From positions 111,495 through 175,494 of the forward strand of contig DATGLG010000025.1 in NCBI GenBank assembly GCA_035294245.1: DNA of 64,000 nt, given 5' to 3'. Source of the stretch: DATGLG01 sp035294245 (GTDB taxonomy: Bacteria; Pseudomonadota; Alphaproteobacteria; JACZXZ01). The notes under the pieces were generated by a model. That model saw only the letters and a program-made list of their open reading frames with translations. It ran no database searches and was not told the DNA's origin. Shown here piece after piece: positions 62,867 through 64,000 of this stretch. The translations under genes were made by a program, and so were the position numbers. How positions within the stretch are numbered: position 1 is the stretch's first letter; the number at the start of each line of letters is the position of its first letter.

Positions 62867-62893
62867 AACCTGTGCCGCCGAGAAGACCGCGCG

Positions 62894-63640
62894 ATGAACA
62901 GCCGCGAAACCAGCGCCGTTGCGTCCGCCCCCGATGCGGAGGCGCTGAGACCGGCATGCTTCGTCGACAGCGCCCACCCCGCCGTGGCCGCCTTCGCAGC
63001 GCGCGTCGCCGGCGGCGAGCCCGATCCCGTCCGGCGCGCAGCACTGCTCTATTACGCGGTGCGCGACGAGATCCTTTACGACCCCTATGTCGATTACGGC
63101 GACGTGGAAAGCTATCGCGCGAGCAGTGTTCTCGCGCGCGGACGCGGCTACTGCGTCGGCAAGGCGGCTCTGCTCGCCGCAGCGGCGCGCGCAGCAGGGT
63201 TGCCGGCGCGCCTCGCCTTCGCCGATGTGCGCAACCATCTCTCGACGCCGCGGCTGCGCGAGCTCGTCGGCACCGACCTCTTCATCTATCACGGCATTGC
63301 CGAGCTGTGGCTCGGGGGGCGCTGGGTCAAGGCGACGCCGACCTTCAATCTGAGCCTATGCGAGAAGTTCCATATCCGCCCCCTCGACTTCGACGGCCAT
63401 AACGACGCCATTCTTCATCCCTATGACCGGGACGGCCGCCGCCATATGGAATATGTGCGGGACCGCGGCGCCTTTGCCGACGTGCCTGTCGAGACGATCA
63501 TGCCGGCCATGCGCGCCGCCTATCCGCGCCTCTTTGCGCGCAACCGCGCCGGCGGCGATTTCGCTCGCGAGGCTGAAGCGGCGGCCGAGCCCGGCGAATC
63601 TTCCGCCCCCTCGACGAAAGCGCCGGCAACCTCTGATTAA
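62894..63640 (+). CDS. Transglutaminase-like domain protein
   Basis: A 248-residue protein with a transglutaminase/cysteine-protease-like core: catalytic Cys in ARGRGYCVGKAALLAAAARA followed by AGLPARLAFADVRNH, and a His in YHGIAELWLGGRWVKATPTF. The third catalytic position, usually Asp in this last block, appears as Thr. Substrate and reaction are unknown. It lies 27 bp after tRNA-Cys. Confidence 0.88.
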   Translation: MNSRETSAVASAPDAEALRPACFVDSAHPAVAAFAARVAGGEPDPVRRAALLYYAVRDEILYDPYVDYGDVESYRASSVLARGRGYCVGKAALLAAAARAAGLPARLAFADVRNHLSTPRLRELVGTDLFIYHGIAELWLGGRWVKATPTFNLSLCEKFHIRPLDFDGHNDAILHPYDRDGRRHMEYVRDRGAFADVPVETIMPAMRAAYPRLFARNRAGGDFAREAEAAAEPGESSAPSTKAPATSD

Positions 63641-63735
63641 CGAAGTTCTGGCATCCCTCCGTCGGGTTTGCTAGAACGCGGTCGCCGCGGCGGCTCCGCG
63701 AGCCTGAGGCTCCGGAACCCGCCTTCGCGTTCTGA

Positions 63736-63810
63736 TCCGGGGTAGCTCAGCGGTAGAGCAATCGGCTGTTAACCGATCGGTCGTCGGTTCGAATCCGACC
63801 CCCGGAGCCA
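63736..63810 (+). tRNA. tRNA-Asn (GUU)
   Basis: Cloverleaf with acceptor TCCGGGG/CCCCGGA, D-arm AGCTCAGCGGTAGAGC, anticodon stem TCGG/CCGA around CTGTTAA (GUU), T-arm CGGTTCGAATCCG and encoded CCA. Confidence 0.97.
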
Positions 63811-63830
63811 ATTCTCGCCGGTCCGTACCG

Positions 63831-63869
63831 GAGACATGGGTAACGGACTATTCTTGAGACATAGGTAAC
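63831..63869. repeat. Direct repeat pair at end of IS481-type element
   Basis: GAGACATGGGTAAC (63831-63844) and GAGACATAGGTAAC (63856-63869) match at 13 of 14 positions. The inner copy overlaps the last codons of the transposase; the outer copy probably marks the element end. The tRNA-Asn gene ends 21 bp away. Confidence 0.6.
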
Positions 63870-64000
63870 ACATTTTTGCCGAACGGGTTAGCGATCGGCT
63901 CGAGGCGACACGCGTCCTCGTCGAAGTAGCCGAGATCGTAAGTCATGAAGCTAGCCAGCCAGAGCTTGTCGTCGACCTGCTTGATGCCGATCTTCTGGCC
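63848..64000 (-). CDS. IS481-family transposase, C-terminal end (5' part outside window)
   Basis: Fifty codons and a TAG stop (63848-63850) are visible: KQVDDKLWLASFMTYDLGYF, then EPIANPFGKNVLPMSQE. The ending FG-x-x-VLPMS is typical of IS481-type DDE transposases in Proteobacteria. Whether the element is intact cannot be told. The ~150 visible bases show no frameshift. Confidence 0.75.
   Translation of the reverse strand, partial: GQKIGIKQVDDKLWLASFMTYDLGYFDEDACRLEPIANPFGKNVLPMSQE

Noticed and set aside
63736..63850. tRNA-Asn as an integration (att) site
   Set aside because: The adjacent transposase is a DDE type, not a tyrosine integrase, and no second copy of the tRNA end is seen.

Overview
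The window is GC-rich, densely coded alphaproteobacterial chromosome. The order argS–SPOR–nagZ–M50 protease–scpA–scpB–tatABC–serS–surE–pcm–nlpD, the order PCMT–TolC–PopZ-like–valS, and a 100-residue HU of Hyphomicrobiales type point to Hyphomicrobiales (Rhizobiales) or a close relative. The genus cannot be assigned. I annotate 60 protein genes (two cut by the window edges), three tRNAs (Lys-UUU, Cys-GCA, Asn-GUU), a 10-codon leader ORF, four predicted operators, one terminator-like hairpin, one small TIR-bounded element and the end of an IS481-type element.

Region 1 (1–10.1 kb) looks like a catabolic island. A Pot-type ABC transporter (ATPase, two permeases, Tat-exported binding protein) runs into an NDP-forming acyl-CoA-synthetase-type gene. 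A GntR/FCD regulator is divergent from it. A crotonyl-CoA carboxylase/reductase homologue, a second lone binding protein of NMT1/SsuA type and an ALDH7-type dehydrogenase follow. The same 17-bp palindrome lies upstream of the transporter and of the reductase, so regulator, uptake and CoA chemistry probably form one regulon for an unknown carboxylate-like substrate.

Region 2 (10.2–41.2 kb) is mostly housekeeping: HU, a degenerate metallo-beta-lactamase-like protein, a flavin monooxygenase, HutD, a GIY-YIG-like mini-protein, cyclophilin, coaD–gyrA, ssb/uvrA, trmFO, a squalene/phytoene-synthase-like gene with an Mth938 gene and yajC (secD/secF absent between them), and the long minus-strand argS-to-nlpD cluster, then dgt and erpA.

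Region 3 (41.3–57 kb) is more accessory. It has xth, a DUF559 nuclease gene inside near-perfect 23-bp inverted repeats, a GFA protein, a LysE exporter, and two tandem OxlT-type antiporters with matching operator-like palindromes. A dlt-like operon follows (adenylation enzyme–MBOAT–carrier protein), then a two-cluster ferredoxin, an MlrC peptidase, ilvD, and an SGNH hydrolase paired with an OpgC-type acyltransferase. Two separate envelope acyl-transfer units therefore lie within about 10 kb.

Region 4 (57–64 kb) holds valS, PopZ-like, TolC, a PCMT paralogue with an altered substrate loop, tRNA-Cys, a transglutaminase-like protein, tRNA-Asn and the 3' end of an IS481-family transposase at the window edge.
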